A DNA stretch of 22,533 nt from a virus, in IMG/VR virus record IMGVR_UViG_3300042553_000279, positions 1 to 22,533 of that record; one strand, 5' to 3'. The notes beneath the pieces were generated by a model that searched no databases, was not told where the DNA came from, and saw only the letters and a program-made list of their open reading frames with translations. The position numbers and the translations under genes were made by a program. Shown here one piece after another: positions 1 through 7,291 of the stretch. Positions within the stretch are counted from its first letter, which is position 1, and every line of letters starts with the position of its first letter.

Positions 1-1
1 A

Positions 2-301
2 AACGAGCAAACGGCCAACTACCAACTCATTCTGGCCGACCGTGGCAAGTCCGTCGTGATGAACGGCTCTAGCCTGACCCTGACCGTCCCGGCTAGCGGC
101 ACGGTCGCGTTCCCGGTGGGTACGGTCATTATCATCATCAATCTCAACGCAACGTCGCTGTCCATCGCAATCACGACCGATACGATGACCCTCGCTAACT
201 CCACCACGACCGGCACCCGTACCCTCGCCCGCAACGGCATGGCGACCCTTGTCAAGATCGCCTCAACGGCGTGGCTCATCAGCGGGGCGGGTCTGACATG
301 A
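2..301 (+). CDS. C-terminal part of a virion (tail/decoration-type) protein, 5' end outside window
   Basis: The frame is open from the first complete codon at base 2, so this is the last 99 residues of a longer protein; the ATG at 56 is internal. The visible part reads ...ANYQLILADRGKSVV..., then short beta-strand-like stretches rich in Thr, Ser, Val and Ile (for example VGTVIIIIN). This pattern is common at the C-termini of phage tail-fibre, tail-spike or decoration proteins. The stop codon overlaps the ATG of the glycine-rich gene (ATGA), so the two are probably cotranslated. The exact role cannot be read from this fragment. Confidence 0.65.
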   Translation, partial: NEQTANYQLILADRGKSVVMNGSSLTLTVPASGTVAFPVGTVIIIINLNATSLSIAITTDTMTLANSTTTGTRTLARNGMATLVKIASTAWLISGAGLT

Positions 302-951
302 GCGGCGCTACGCTCGCGGCTGCTATCGCAGGGACGACCGGCGGTGCGGGATCGGGCGTCTACGACTTTTCCGAAGGCGCAGGGACTATCTCCATCCCGA
401 CAGGCTTTACCTCGCTTTCCATCGAAGTGTGGGGCGCGTGTGGCGGCGGCGGGTGGGGAACGGAAACCTACGTCGGCGGCGACTTCCTCGAAACCCAAGC
501 CGCACCCGGCGGCGGTGGTGGTGGAGGCGGGTATGGCCGCAGCGTTGTAGCCATCTCTGGCGGCGATGTTGGCAAAACCATTTCTTACGGCGTCGGCACC
601 CCCGGAGAAGGCGGCACGGCAGGAAGCCCTATAGGCACTAGCGGCGGCATCTCGTCAGCCTCGGCTGGCACCTTCACAATCGACGAAATCGTCTGTAATG
701 GCGGCTTCGGGGGTTTTGGAGGGCTTGGCGTCAATGGCGGCAAGCAAGGCGCGGGCGGCACGGCTACGGGCGGCAATACCACCAACACGACTGGCAACGG
801 CGGGGCCAATTACACCCAAAACGGAGCGATTGGCATTGCAGGTGTCAACAGTTTGACAGGCGGCAATGGTGGCGACGGTGGCGACCCCGACGTAGGGGGT
901 AGAGACGGCCAGCCGGGTGCCAAGGGCCGCGTCCGATTCGTATTCAGTTGA
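298..951 (+). CDS. Glycine-rich tail-tip/adhesin-like protein
   Basis: A 217-residue protein starting at the ATG that overlaps the previous stop; an in-frame ATG at 271 lies inside the upstream gene and is less likely. Residues about 20-50 form a beta-rich segment (ISIPTGFTSLSIEVWGACG). The rest is dominated by glycine runs, including GGGGGGGG near residue 75 and repeated GGFGG, GGNGG and GGDGG blocks, ending in GAKGRVRFVFS. This matches phage proteins with a glycine-rich domain found at tail tips. Known glycine-rich adhesins of T-even-like phages (gp38 type) stack such runs as polyglycine-II helices; applying that fold here is inference. Receptor binding is the likely role, by position next to other virion genes. 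Confidence 0.7.
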   Translation: MSGATLAAAIAGTTGGAGSGVYDFSEGAGTISIPTGFTSLSIEVWGACGGGGWGTETYVGGDFLETQAAPGGGGGGGGYGRSVVAISGGDVGKTISYGVGTPGEGGTAGSPIGTSGGISSASAGTFTIDEIVCNGGFGGFGGLGVNGGKQGAGGTATGGNTTNTTGNGGANYTQNGAIGIAGVNSLTGGNGGDGGDPDVGGRDGQPGAKGRVRFVFS

Positions 952-958
952 GGTCACT

Positions 959-1294
959 ATGGCAGTTCAAGTCAAAGTCCTGATTCCGGCCAAGATCGCA
1001 GAGGCCACGCAGACGGCGCAGTACACGGCGACGAACGTATCGACCATCATCGACAAGTTCACCGCCACGAACTACGACACTTCTGCGCGCACCATCTCGA
1101 TCAATCTGGTGACATCGCTGGATACCGCCGGAAACAACAATCTGGTTATAAAAAGCAAAACCCTGCTCCCATCGGAGACGTATACGTTCCCCGAACTCGT
1201 AGGGCATATCCTGGCCCCCGGCGGGTATATCTCTACCCTTGCCTCGACCGGCACGGCTATCAACATCCGGGCGTCGGGCCGGGAGGTATCGTGA
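959..1294 (+). CDS. Small virion-region protein of unknown function
   Basis: A 111-residue protein. I place the start at the ATG at 959, seven bases after the previous stop and preceded by a GAGG Shine-Dalgarno; an upstream in-frame start at 917 would lie within the glycine-rich gene. The sequence (IPAKIAEATQTAQYTATNVS, then TFPELVGHILAPGGYIST) is beta-rich and has the look of a small head or tail component that coats or joins the particle. I do not recognise a named family. It ends in a GTGA overlap with the next gene. Confidence 0.75.
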   Translation: MAVQVKVLIPAKIAEATQTAQYTATNVSTIIDKFTATNYDTSARTISINLVTSLDTAGNNNLVIKSKTLLPSETYTFPELVGHILAPGGYISTLASTGTAINIRASGREVS

Positions 1295-1737
1295 CGCCGG
1301 AAGAATCCCTGCTGCGGAACTTTGAGGCGCTAGACCTGCCTCGGGACGCGACCGCGTGGCTGCTTGACCTGTGGGCGCTGACGCAGTTTTTTGACGATGT
1401 GGTGGACGGGGATTTGATCCGGCCACAGACCGCCCATGAGGCTATCTGGAAAGCCCTGATGACCTTCCCGACCAACCCGTTTTTCGTGGCAAACGTGACT
1501 GCCCTGCAACCGGCCATCGCAACGGCCATTTTGAAGTGGGAAGCCTCCCATACTGCCGAAATGACCGGCAGGGCCGATGAACGGTCGTTTGCATGGCGGG
1601 CGTCGTATTACGACATTGTTTTACTGGTAGTCCTGTTGTGCCAAGGCTACGAGTCTGCTATGGCGAAAGCCCCCACCGTAATGGCACTATACGGCGAGAA
1701 ATTCTCGGATTACCGAGCGGAGTTTCCCAATGCCTAG
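1291..1737 (+). CDS. Helical protein of unknown function in the virion gene block
   Basis: A 148-residue protein using a GTG start that overlaps the preceding stop (GTGA). It is mostly helical with many aromatic residues (for example ATAWLLDLWALTQFFDDVV), then an ILKWEASH...MTGRADERSFAWRASYYDI stretch and a hydrophobic IVLLVVLLCQGYES segment. The last segment could be a buried helix rather than a membrane span. I do not recognise the family. Its place between tail-type and ejection-type genes suggests a virion or assembly role, but this is from context only. The 3' end overlaps the next gene by eight bases. Confidence 0.75.
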   Translation: MTPEESLLRNFEALDLPRDATAWLLDLWALTQFFDDVVDGDLIRPQTAHEAIWKALMTFPTNPFFVANVTALQPAIATAILKWEASHTAEMTGRADERSFAWRASYYDIVLLVVLLCQGYESAMAKAPTVMALYGEKFSDYRAEFPNA

Positions 1738-2440
1738 TCCAGCAGTAGGAATCGTTGCGGGGTCGTCCGTCCTCGGCGGCGCTGCGCAAAGTCGCGCCTC
1801 CAGCAAGGCGGCAAGTGCGCAAGAGCGAGCCGCAGCGGCACAGCAGCAGCTTGAAAAGGAGATGTTTGACCGGCAGGTCGAATTGCAGGAGCCTTTCCGG
1901 CAGTTGGGCTTGCAGAACCTCAATCGTCTCGCAGGACTGTACGGCGAAGGCGGGGCATACGCCAACGCTCCCGGCATGGGCGAAGTCCAGATGGACCCCG
2001 GCTACGGGTTTCGGTTTGGCGAGGGCATGAAAGCCCTTGAACGCTCTGCCGCCGCCCGTGGTGGGCTGCTCTCCGGTTCCATGCTCAAGGGCGCACAGCG
2101 GTACGGGCAGGAAATGGGCTCGCAGGAATTCCAGAACGCCTATGCCCGCGCAATGGATCAGCGGGCCAGAGTGACAAACGCTCTCAGCGGTCTCGGCGGC
2201 ATCGGCCCCACGGCTGCAAGCACCATCGGCGGGGCTGCGCAAAACTACGCACAGGGCGCAGGACAGGCGATTCAGATGGGCGGTCAGGCCCGTGCGTCGG
2301 GCTACATCGGACGCGCTAATGCGCTTAATCAGGCGTTGAGCGGCATGGTCGGCGCTTTCGGACAATCGCAGTATGGGTTGTCTAGGCAGTCGCTAGATCA
2401 GATTCTTCCTGGCGTTACCGTGACTGGCCGACGGTATTGA
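1730..2440 (+). CDS. DNA transfer protein (p32-like), ejection protein
   Basis: A 236-residue protein with GGAG spaced seven bases before the ATG. After an Ala/Gln-rich coiled-coil-like N-terminus (about residues 22-55) comes the hallmark segment MDPGYGFRFGEGMKALERSA followed by ARGGLLSGSMLKG and QEMGSQEFQNAYARA. This block recurs in phage proteins usually annotated as DNA transfer protein p32 or as internal virion proteins. Such proteins are carried in the capsid and thought to be ejected with the DNA to help it cross the cell envelope. The C-terminal half is rich in Gly, Ala and Gln. The position before two large internal-protein candidates fits an ejection-protein block. Confidence 0.8.
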   Translation: MPSPAVGIVAGSSVLGGAAQSRASSKAASAQERAAAAQQQLEKEMFDRQVELQEPFRQLGLQNLNRLAGLYGEGGAYANAPGMGEVQMDPGYGFRFGEGMKALERSAAARGGLLSGSMLKGAQRYGQEMGSQEFQNAYARAMDQRARVTNALSGLGGIGPTAASTIGGAAQNYAQGAGQAIQMGGQARASGYIGRANALNQALSGMVGAFGQSQYGLSRQSLDQILPGVTVTGRRY

Positions 2441-2448
2441 GGTGAATT

Positions 2449-3717
2449 ATGGCACTCGTCGGTGACACCCAACTTCGACCAGTCAACTTCTTGGAAAGTT
2501 ATGCTCGCGGCCTTGAGCTAGGCGCGGCGCGGCAAGGACTGGAGCAGGAGCAGCTTCAGCGCATCAAAGCGGCAGAGCAAGAGCGCACCTTGAACGAACT
2601 ATACGCGCAGTCTATGGGCGCGGGCGGTCAGGTTGATCCTAACGCACTAATGCGCGGCATGGCACAAAGAGGACTTGGCGCTCAAATTCCTGCATTTCAA
2701 TCGCAACAGGCCAAAATTGCACAGGAACTGGCACAAGCCCGCGAAGCCGAAGCAAAAGTTCGTCTTGCCGAGTGGAATCAGTTTCGTGAAGAATTGGCAG
2801 CATTGCCCGCTGGCGATCAGGCGCGGTATCAAGCATGGGCTAACCGAGTATTGAGCCGTGCGCCGTGGGCAATAGATTTCCTTGCCCCCGTGTTTAATGA
2901 CCAAACCAAGCGTCAAATGCTAACGACTGCCGATGCCGCTTTGCCGAAGGGCGAAGTGCGCGATATCGGTGGCGGCGTGGCAACGATTGATCCGTTTACT
3001 GGAAACCAGATTGGCGCAACGATTGCCAATGTTCCCGATCCTGAAGCCGTGGTTCAAAGCAAAGAGCGCGTTGCTCGTGCTGGAGCGCCTACAACCGTTA
3101 TCGGCGGGGCTGGGGCATTTGGAAAAGCAATTGCTACTGGCGGCGGCGAAGAAATTGTAAAAAGCAGAGAACAAGCATCTTCTGCATTGGCAAGCATCAA
3201 CAACATCCAGTCCTTGCTGCCGCTCGTTTCTAGCCCTGAATTCATTTCTGGAACGTTGGGCGATGCTCGTCTTGCTGTTGCCAAGGCGCTTAACCTTCCG
3301 GGCGCCACGGAAACGCAAACGTATTTCAGCGGAATTGGCCGGGACGTTGCTGAAATCATCAAAGCGTTCGGCGCCGGAACCGGCTTGTCGGATGCTGACC
3401 GTGAGTTCGCAAAAGGAATTGCTGGCGGCGACATCAAGCTAACCGCGCCTGCAATCAGAAAGATTTTGTGGTTGAACGCAAATTACAACAATCAGCGGAT
3501 AAATCGGTATAACCAGCGTGTTGCTGAAATCGCCGCTAACCCGCTTACGGATGAGGCAACAAAGCAGCAATTAGCCGTTTTGCACGGCCCCATCGAAATG
3601 GCAAATGTTGGGCCGCGTCCAGTAATGAGCAAGGACGAGGCTAGGTTGCTTCCTCCGGGTACGGAATTCGTAATGCCCGACGGCGCGGTGTATCGCGTTC
3701 CGCAGAAAAAGAAGTAG
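2449..3717 (+). CDS. Probable internal virion/ejection protein
   Basis: A 422-residue protein with a good GAGGTGA ribosome-binding site just before the ATG. The first 110 residues are strongly helical and rich in Gln, Glu and Ala, consistent with a coiled coil. The middle (about residues 205-330) is Gly/Ala-rich and helical, and the protein ends in a lysine run (PQKKK). There is no signal peptide. Second-in-line proteins of this kind after a p32-like gene are usually internal capsid proteins ejected with the genome. I assign the role from position and composition, without a recognised catalytic motif. Confidence 0.7.
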   Translation: MALVGDTQLRPVNFLESYARGLELGAARQGLEQEQLQRIKAAEQERTLNELYAQSMGAGGQVDPNALMRGMAQRGLGAQIPAFQSQQAKIAQELAQAREAEAKVRLAEWNQFREELAALPAGDQARYQAWANRVLSRAPWAIDFLAPVFNDQTKRQMLTTADAALPKGEVRDIGGGVATIDPFTGNQIGATIANVPDPEAVVQSKERVARAGAPTTVIGGAGAFGKAIATGGGEEIVKSREQASSALASINNIQSLLPLVSSPEFISGTLGDARLAVAKALNLPGATETQTYFSGIGRDVAEIIKAFGAGTGLSDADREFAKGIAGGDIKLTAPAIRKILWLNANYNNQRINRYNQRVAEIAANPLTDEATKQQLAVLHGPIEMANVGPRPVMSKDEARLLPPGTEFVMPDGAVYRVPQKKK

Positions 3718-3726
3718 GTTTCTGCC

Positions 3727-5646
3727 ATGGCTAAAAACAACTCGATGTCCGGGTTTGAACTGGTCAGCGCGCCGCCTAGTCAAGTAAATGAAATTCCTAA
3801 AGGCCGCAAAAAAGACGGCCAAATGGCAGAGTTTGAGATGGTATCGGCTGCGCCTGTTTCTGCGCCCATTCCGTCTCGATCTTGGCTGCAAACTGTCGGG
3901 GAGTCTGTCGTTGCTGCGCCCGAAAGCGCACAGCGATTTGCGCGGGGAACGGTTGAGTCCTACATGAACCCCGTAGAAACCTTGACAGGGTTGGGCGAGG
4001 TATTTACCGGGCTATATGCCAGATTCATTCCTAAAGAATGGATGGCGCGACCGGACAAAGCGCAGGAGTTTATTGAAAAAGCCAACAACGCAGGTGGCTA
4101 TTTCCGTGACCGGTACGGGAGCGTTGAGGCGCTGAAAAACACAATCGCAACTGATCCCATAGGGTTCGCGGCAGACGTATCCACGGTGACCGGCGTGGGT
4201 GCTATGGCGCTGCCTGGCCGCGTCGGACAGGTTGCTGGCACGGTTTCTCGCGTTACCGACCCATTGCGGTTTAGCGGCGTGTTGCCCGTTGCCCAAAAAG
4301 GCGGCGAAATGCTGATGCGGGCAGGCGGCACCGCTTTGCGTGGCGCTAAAGCCAACGTGTTGCTAGAGGCAACAGAAGGGCGAGCGCCGGAGGTCGTTAA
4401 CGCGCTTCGCTCTCAAACGCAGATCGTTCCGGGGTCAATGCCCACGGCAGGCGAGGCGGCAGCGGTGCTTGGAATGCCCGCGACTGTTGGTGGGCCTCCG
4501 CGTCAAGGCGTAACTCGATTCGCAGCATTGCAGCGCAGCGCGGAAGAAGTGTTGCCGTCAGAGTATTTGATGAGGGAGCAGGGGCAGCAGGCTGCTCGCG
4601 TCAACGCTTTGCAGCAGATTGGCGGGACAGACGCCGCAAATCAAGCCACGCTGCAAAACCTTAAAAACTACAGGTCAACAGAAGCCAAGATTTTGTACGG
4701 GCAAGCCGGAAACAAGACCGTTCCGTCAGACTCTACGCTGGCAAGCCTGCTGGAGCGCCCATCAATGCGCAGGGCCGTAGACCGTGCGCGGCAACTGGCC
4801 GAAGAAGAAGGGGCGACGTTTAGCGTTGCGCCGGGACTTGGCCCGCAGCAGTATAAGGTTGGCGACTTGCATTACGTAAAGCTGGCGCTTGATGACATGA
4901 CTAGCGACCCCGCTGCTTTTGGCATAGGCAAGGTTGAGTCATCCAAGATCGGCGGCACAAAGAAAGAGTTTTTGGCTTGGCTTGAGAGCAAATCACCCGA
5001 GTACAAGACTGCGCGTGAAACGTTTGCTGCCCGCAGCAAGCCTATTAGTCAGATGGAAATTGGCGAGTTTTTGGAAAAGAAACTTAGGGGCGCGAAAGGA
5101 GAGGAGCGTCCGGGCGTGTTTGCCACGGCGGTACGCGAGGCTCCGCAGACCATCAAAAAGGCAACCGGCCAGCCACGCTACGAAAAACTGCGTGAAATAC
5201 TGGAGCCGGGGCAGGTCAAGATTGTTGATGACATACAGAAAGACTTGCAGCGGCAACTGGCTTTCCAAGAGCAAGCCGCCGCAGCGCGCAAGGCTGGCCC
5301 GCAGGCCACGCAGGCGGGAAGCAATGTGCTTGTGGAAGCCGCTGGTGGTGTAGCCGCGCCAAATTACCTGAACTCTGTCATCACTACAGCTAATGCGCTG
5401 TTGCGCCGATTGGCTGGAAAGATTGACCGCAAGGTCGCGCTCGAAATCGCCACCGATATGCTGTCGCCCGAGCAAACTGCCATCGCCTTGGAACAGGCTA
5501 TGCGTCGGTCGGAGCGCGTCAGTAGCGCGGGCGCTGCAATTCGCGAAGTAGGCAGAGGTGTAGCCCGCACGGCTACCCCCGCGTCAGCAACCGCAAACGC
5601 GCTTGTTGAATCTGAAAATCGTAACGCATTGAGGCCACAACCATGA
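3727..5646 (+). CDS. Large internal virion/ejection protein
   Basis: A 639-residue protein, the longest in the window. Its N-terminus has a short imperfect repeat, FELVSAPP at residues 10-17 and FEMVSAAP at 36-43, separated by a basic linker (GRKKDG). Residues about 125-210 contain Gly/Ala-rich amphipathic stretches (ATDPIGFAADVSTVTGVGAM) that could insert into a membrane, followed by a long helical region rich in Ala, Gln, Glu and Arg. Large helical proteins in this place in short-tailed phages are ejected to build a conduit through the envelope. I see no lysozyme or transglycosylase motif. The stop overlaps the next gene by an ATGA. Confidence 0.7.
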   Translation: MAKNNSMSGFELVSAPPSQVNEIPKGRKKDGQMAEFEMVSAAPVSAPIPSRSWLQTVGESVVAAPESAQRFARGTVESYMNPVETLTGLGEVFTGLYARFIPKEWMARPDKAQEFIEKANNAGGYFRDRYGSVEALKNTIATDPIGFAADVSTVTGVGAMALPGRVGQVAGTVSRVTDPLRFSGVLPVAQKGGEMLMRAGGTALRGAKANVLLEATEGRAPEVVNALRSQTQIVPGSMPTAGEAAAVLGMPATVGGPPRQGVTRFAALQRSAEEVLPSEYLMREQGQQAARVNALQQIGGTDAANQATLQNLKNYRSTEAKILYGQAGNKTVPSDSTLASLLERPSMRRAVDRARQLAEEEGATFSVAPGLGPQQYKVGDLHYVKLALDDMTSDPAAFGIGKVESSKIGGTKKEFLAWLESKSPEYKTARETFAARSKPISQMEIGEFLEKKLRGAKGEERPGVFATAVREAPQTIKKATGQPRYEKLREILEPGQVKIVDDIQKDLQRQLAFQEQAAAARKAGPQATQAGSNVLVEAAGGVAAPNYLNSVITTANALLRRLAGKIDRKVALEIATDMLSPEQTAIALEQAMRRSERVSSAGAAIREVGRGVARTATPASATANALVESENRNALRPQP

Positions 5647-5846
5647 TGAAAGGCGCTTTGAAATCCAAGACCGTGTGGTTCAACGTCCTGCTTGCCGTTC
5701 TCGGCGGTCTGGAACTGATGGGCGCACATCTGACTACGTTATGGGGGCCGCAGGTCGCTGCCGCCATCATGCTGTCAGGGGCAATGGCCAATCTTGCGTT
5801 GCGGGCAATTACTACGGAGTCTCTGCGGGAGAAGGCAGGTGGATAA
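5643..5846 (+). CDS. Small membrane protein, holin candidate
   Basis: A 67-residue protein starting in an ATGA overlap with the ejection protein gene; a second ATG follows at 5646, so a dual start is possible. A basic N-terminus (MMKGALKSK) precedes a hydrophobic segment VWFNVLLAVLGGLELM (about 11-27), and a second segment (about 36-55) precedes a polar C-terminus (TESLREKAGG). Two membrane segments in a small protein just before spanin and lysozyme genes point to a class II-like holin. It resembles widespread small phage proteins with a KSKTVWFN...LRAITT pattern. Pore formation is inferred from context. Confidence 0.7.
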   Translation: MMKGALKSKTVWFNVLLAVLGGLELMGAHLTTLWGPQVAAAIMLSGAMANLALRAITTESLREKAGG

Positions 5847-6066
5847 TTGGCAGGTACTGTTCAACATCGCGGTCGGGCTGGCCGGTGTGTTTGGTGGATG
5901 GATTCTGAAAAGCATCTCCCGCTCCATTGAACGACTGGACGACGACGTTCGCAAGATGCCCCTGACGTATGTCACGCAATCGACTTACCAGCGTGATATA
6001 GACGAAGTGAAGCAGATGCTGGGCAAAATCTTCGACAAGTTGGACGGCAAGCAGGACAAGGCGTGA
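5839..6066 (+). CDS. Single-span membrane protein with coiled coil, second holin/antiholin candidate
   Basis: A 75-residue protein. I choose the GTG at 5839 because GGAGAAGG lies just upstream and the start overlaps the previous gene; the upstream in-frame ATG at 5794 lacks this. One membrane segment (NIAVGLAGVFGGWILKSI, about residues 8-25) is followed by a polar heptad-like tail (IDEVKQMLGKIFDKLDGK). The arrangement is that of accessory lysis proteins that tune holin timing, or of small membrane-anchored proteins resembling the XhlA type in reverse order. It ends in a GTGA overlap with the spanin gene. Exact role unproven. Confidence 0.65.
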   Translation: MDNWQVLFNIAVGLAGVFGGWILKSISRSIERLDDDVRKMPLTYVTQSTYQRDIDEVKQMLGKIFDKLDGKQDKA

Positions 6067-6521
6067 TTCCGGTATGGGTGTTGCGATGGCTACCCACGGC
6101 GGTTCTGTGTGCTGGACTCGCCCTCGGTGTAGCCTATGGGATACACTTCCTGCGGGAGCAAGGCCGAAATGAACTTCGCCCAAAAGTCGCGGAACTCGAA
6201 AACCTCTTGGCGGCAGAAAAGAATGCTCGTCAACGTGCGGAAGATGCTGCGAATGCGTACTTCTCCGAGTTGGGTCATATTGCTCGTCGCCCTGTTCCTC
6301 GTACTCCTGTCCGGTTGTGCGTCACCCCAAGTGTGCCGGATAACCCCGCCGTCGGTGCTGATGGTGCCGCCCCCTCCACCGGGGTCAACGGTAACCAAGA
6401 TGGAGCAAATCTTGACGCAGGGCCAGACATCGGCCCCGAACTCTACGGCCTCGCCCAGTCCTGCGACGCCGAAATAGCCAAACTCCGCGCACTCCAAGGG
6501 TGGATCAATGACGTTCGATGA
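6063..6521 (+). CDS. Rz: Rz-like inner-membrane spanin (i-spanin)
   Basis: A 152-residue protein with a GTG start overlapping the previous stop (GTGA). Residues about 6-28 form one N-terminal membrane anchor (WLPTAVLCAGLALGVAYGIH) and the next 45 residues are a periplasmic coiled coil (ELRPKVAELENLLAAEK). The C-terminal part is Pro/Asp/Gly-rich with Cys residues. i-spanins bind the outer-membrane lipoprotein partner and fuse the two membranes at the last step of lysis. The assignment is supported by the o-spanin nested in another frame and by the lysozyme gene starting 14 bases before this gene ends. Confidence 0.85.
   Translation: MIPVWVLRWLPTAVLCAGLALGVAYGIHFLREQGRNELRPKVAELENLLAAEKNARQRAEDAANAYFSELGHIARRPVPRTPVRLCVTPSVPDNPAVGADGAAPSTGVNGNQDGANLDAGPDIGPELYGLAQSCDAEIAKLRALQGWINDVR
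6253..6477 (+). CDS. Rz1: Rz1-like outer-membrane lipoprotein spanin (o-spanin), nested within Rz
   Basis: A 74-residue protein read one frame over and wholly inside the i-spanin gene. The N-terminus is a lipoprotein signal, MRTSPSWVILLVALFLVLL followed by the lipobox LSGC with the lipidated Cys at residue 22. The mature part is short and proline-rich (VPPPPPG), as is typical of Rz1. I prefer the ATG at 6253 (GGAAG nine bases upstream); in-frame ATGs at 6223 and 6244 would add a charged extension before the signal. The protein would sit in the outer membrane and span the periplasm together with Rz. Confidence 0.85.
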   Translation: MRTSPSWVILLVALFLVLLSGCASPQVCRITPPSVLMVPPPPPGSTVTKMEQILTQGQTSAPNSTASPSPATPK

Positions 6522-6984
6522 AGCGTTTGACCTGCTGCTCAAGCACGAAGGTAATTTTAGCAACCACTCGGCTGATCCTGGCGGGGCTACCCGGTACGGC
6601 GTCACCGAGGCTGTGGCGCGGCAGGAAGGCTATACGGGCGATATGAGGGACTACCCGCTAGCCGAGGCCAAGAAGGTCTACAAACGGCTGTATTGGGATG
6701 CCATGCGCTTGGACGAGGCGCGTCCTGAAATCAGGTTTGACCTGTTTGACGCCGGGGTGAACTCCGGTGTGGCGACGGCTACCCGGTGGGCGCAGCGGAT
6801 TTTGTTTGTGCGCGACGATGGAGTCATGGGGCCGGTTACGATTCAGGCGCTAATGACGATGAATCCCGCCCTGTTCCGGTCGCGCTACAACGGCGCTCGG
6901 CTCAAGTTCATGGCAGGGCTGCGGCAATGGGATTCCTTCGGGCAGGGTTGGGCGAGACGGATTGCTGACAATTTGATGCGCTAG
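6508..6984 (+). CDS. Endolysin, GH108-type N-acetylmuramidase
   Basis: A 158-residue enzyme that cleaves the glycan strands of peptidoglycan. The family signature HEGNFSN at residues 13-19 holds the predicted catalytic Glu14, and DPGGATRYGVT (23-33) is the second conserved block. A C-terminal peptidoglycan-binding-3-like region includes FDAGVNSG and DDGVMGPVTIQAL. The length is usual for the family. There is no signal peptide or signal-anchor, so it should need the holin to reach its substrate. The start overlaps the Rz gene by 14 bases and is preceded by AAGGGTGGA. Confidence 0.92.
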   Translation: MTFDEAFDLLLKHEGNFSNHSADPGGATRYGVTEAVARQEGYTGDMRDYPLAEAKKVYKRLYWDAMRLDEARPEIRFDLFDAGVNSGVATATRWAQRILFVRDDGVMGPVTIQALMTMNPALFRSRYNGARLKFMAGLRQWDSFGQGWARRIADNLMR

Positions 6985-6992
6985 GAGGCGAC

Positions 6993-7289
6993 ATGCGCTC
7001 TGACGGCATCCCCAAGAAGTTCCAACTGCTTGGGCATACGATCACGGTCAAGGTTGTCCCGCCGTCCAAGTGGAAACACGGTAAGGGCTGCGTCGGCATC
7101 TGGTTCCCCGACGACCACCGCATTGAGATTCTGTCCACGGCCAAGGGGTCATACCGCCAGCAGGTTTGGGCGCACGAAGTCGTCCACGCCATGCTTGACC
7201 TTGCCGGTTACGAGAACCTTTCCCACGACGAGCAGTTGGTAGACCGACTCGGCCACCTGCTCCAGCAAATGCTTACCACGATGGAGTGA
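6993..7289 (+). CDS. Small putative zinc metallopeptidase (HExxH)
   Basis: A 98-residue protein with a perfect AGGAGG five bases before its ATG. It carries HEVVH at residues 61-65, the zinc-binding motif in which His61 and His65 bind metal and Glu62 would be the general base. A plausible third ligand lies in SHDEQLVDRL (Asp79 or Glu80). The N-terminal half is beta-rich (FQLLGHTITVKVV). Similar minimal HExxH proteins occur in phages, but their substrates are not known to me. There is no secretion signal, so it should act in the cytoplasm. It ends three bases inside the ribosome-binding region of the next gene. Confidence 0.7.
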   Translation: MRSDGIPKKFQLLGHTITVKVVPPSKWKHGKGCVGIWFPDDHRIEILSTAKGSYRQQVWAHEVVHAMLDLAGYENLSHDEQLVDRLGHLLQQMLTTME

Positions 7290-7291
7290 CC

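Noticed and set aside
1658-2365. Leftward ORF of 235 codons opposite the p32-like gene
   Set aside because: The rightward frame carries the conserved p32-like block and a good start; the leftward frame has no plausible start site.
6090-6605. Leftward ORF over the spanin genes
   Set aside because: Three rightward lysis genes with diagnostic features explain this DNA.
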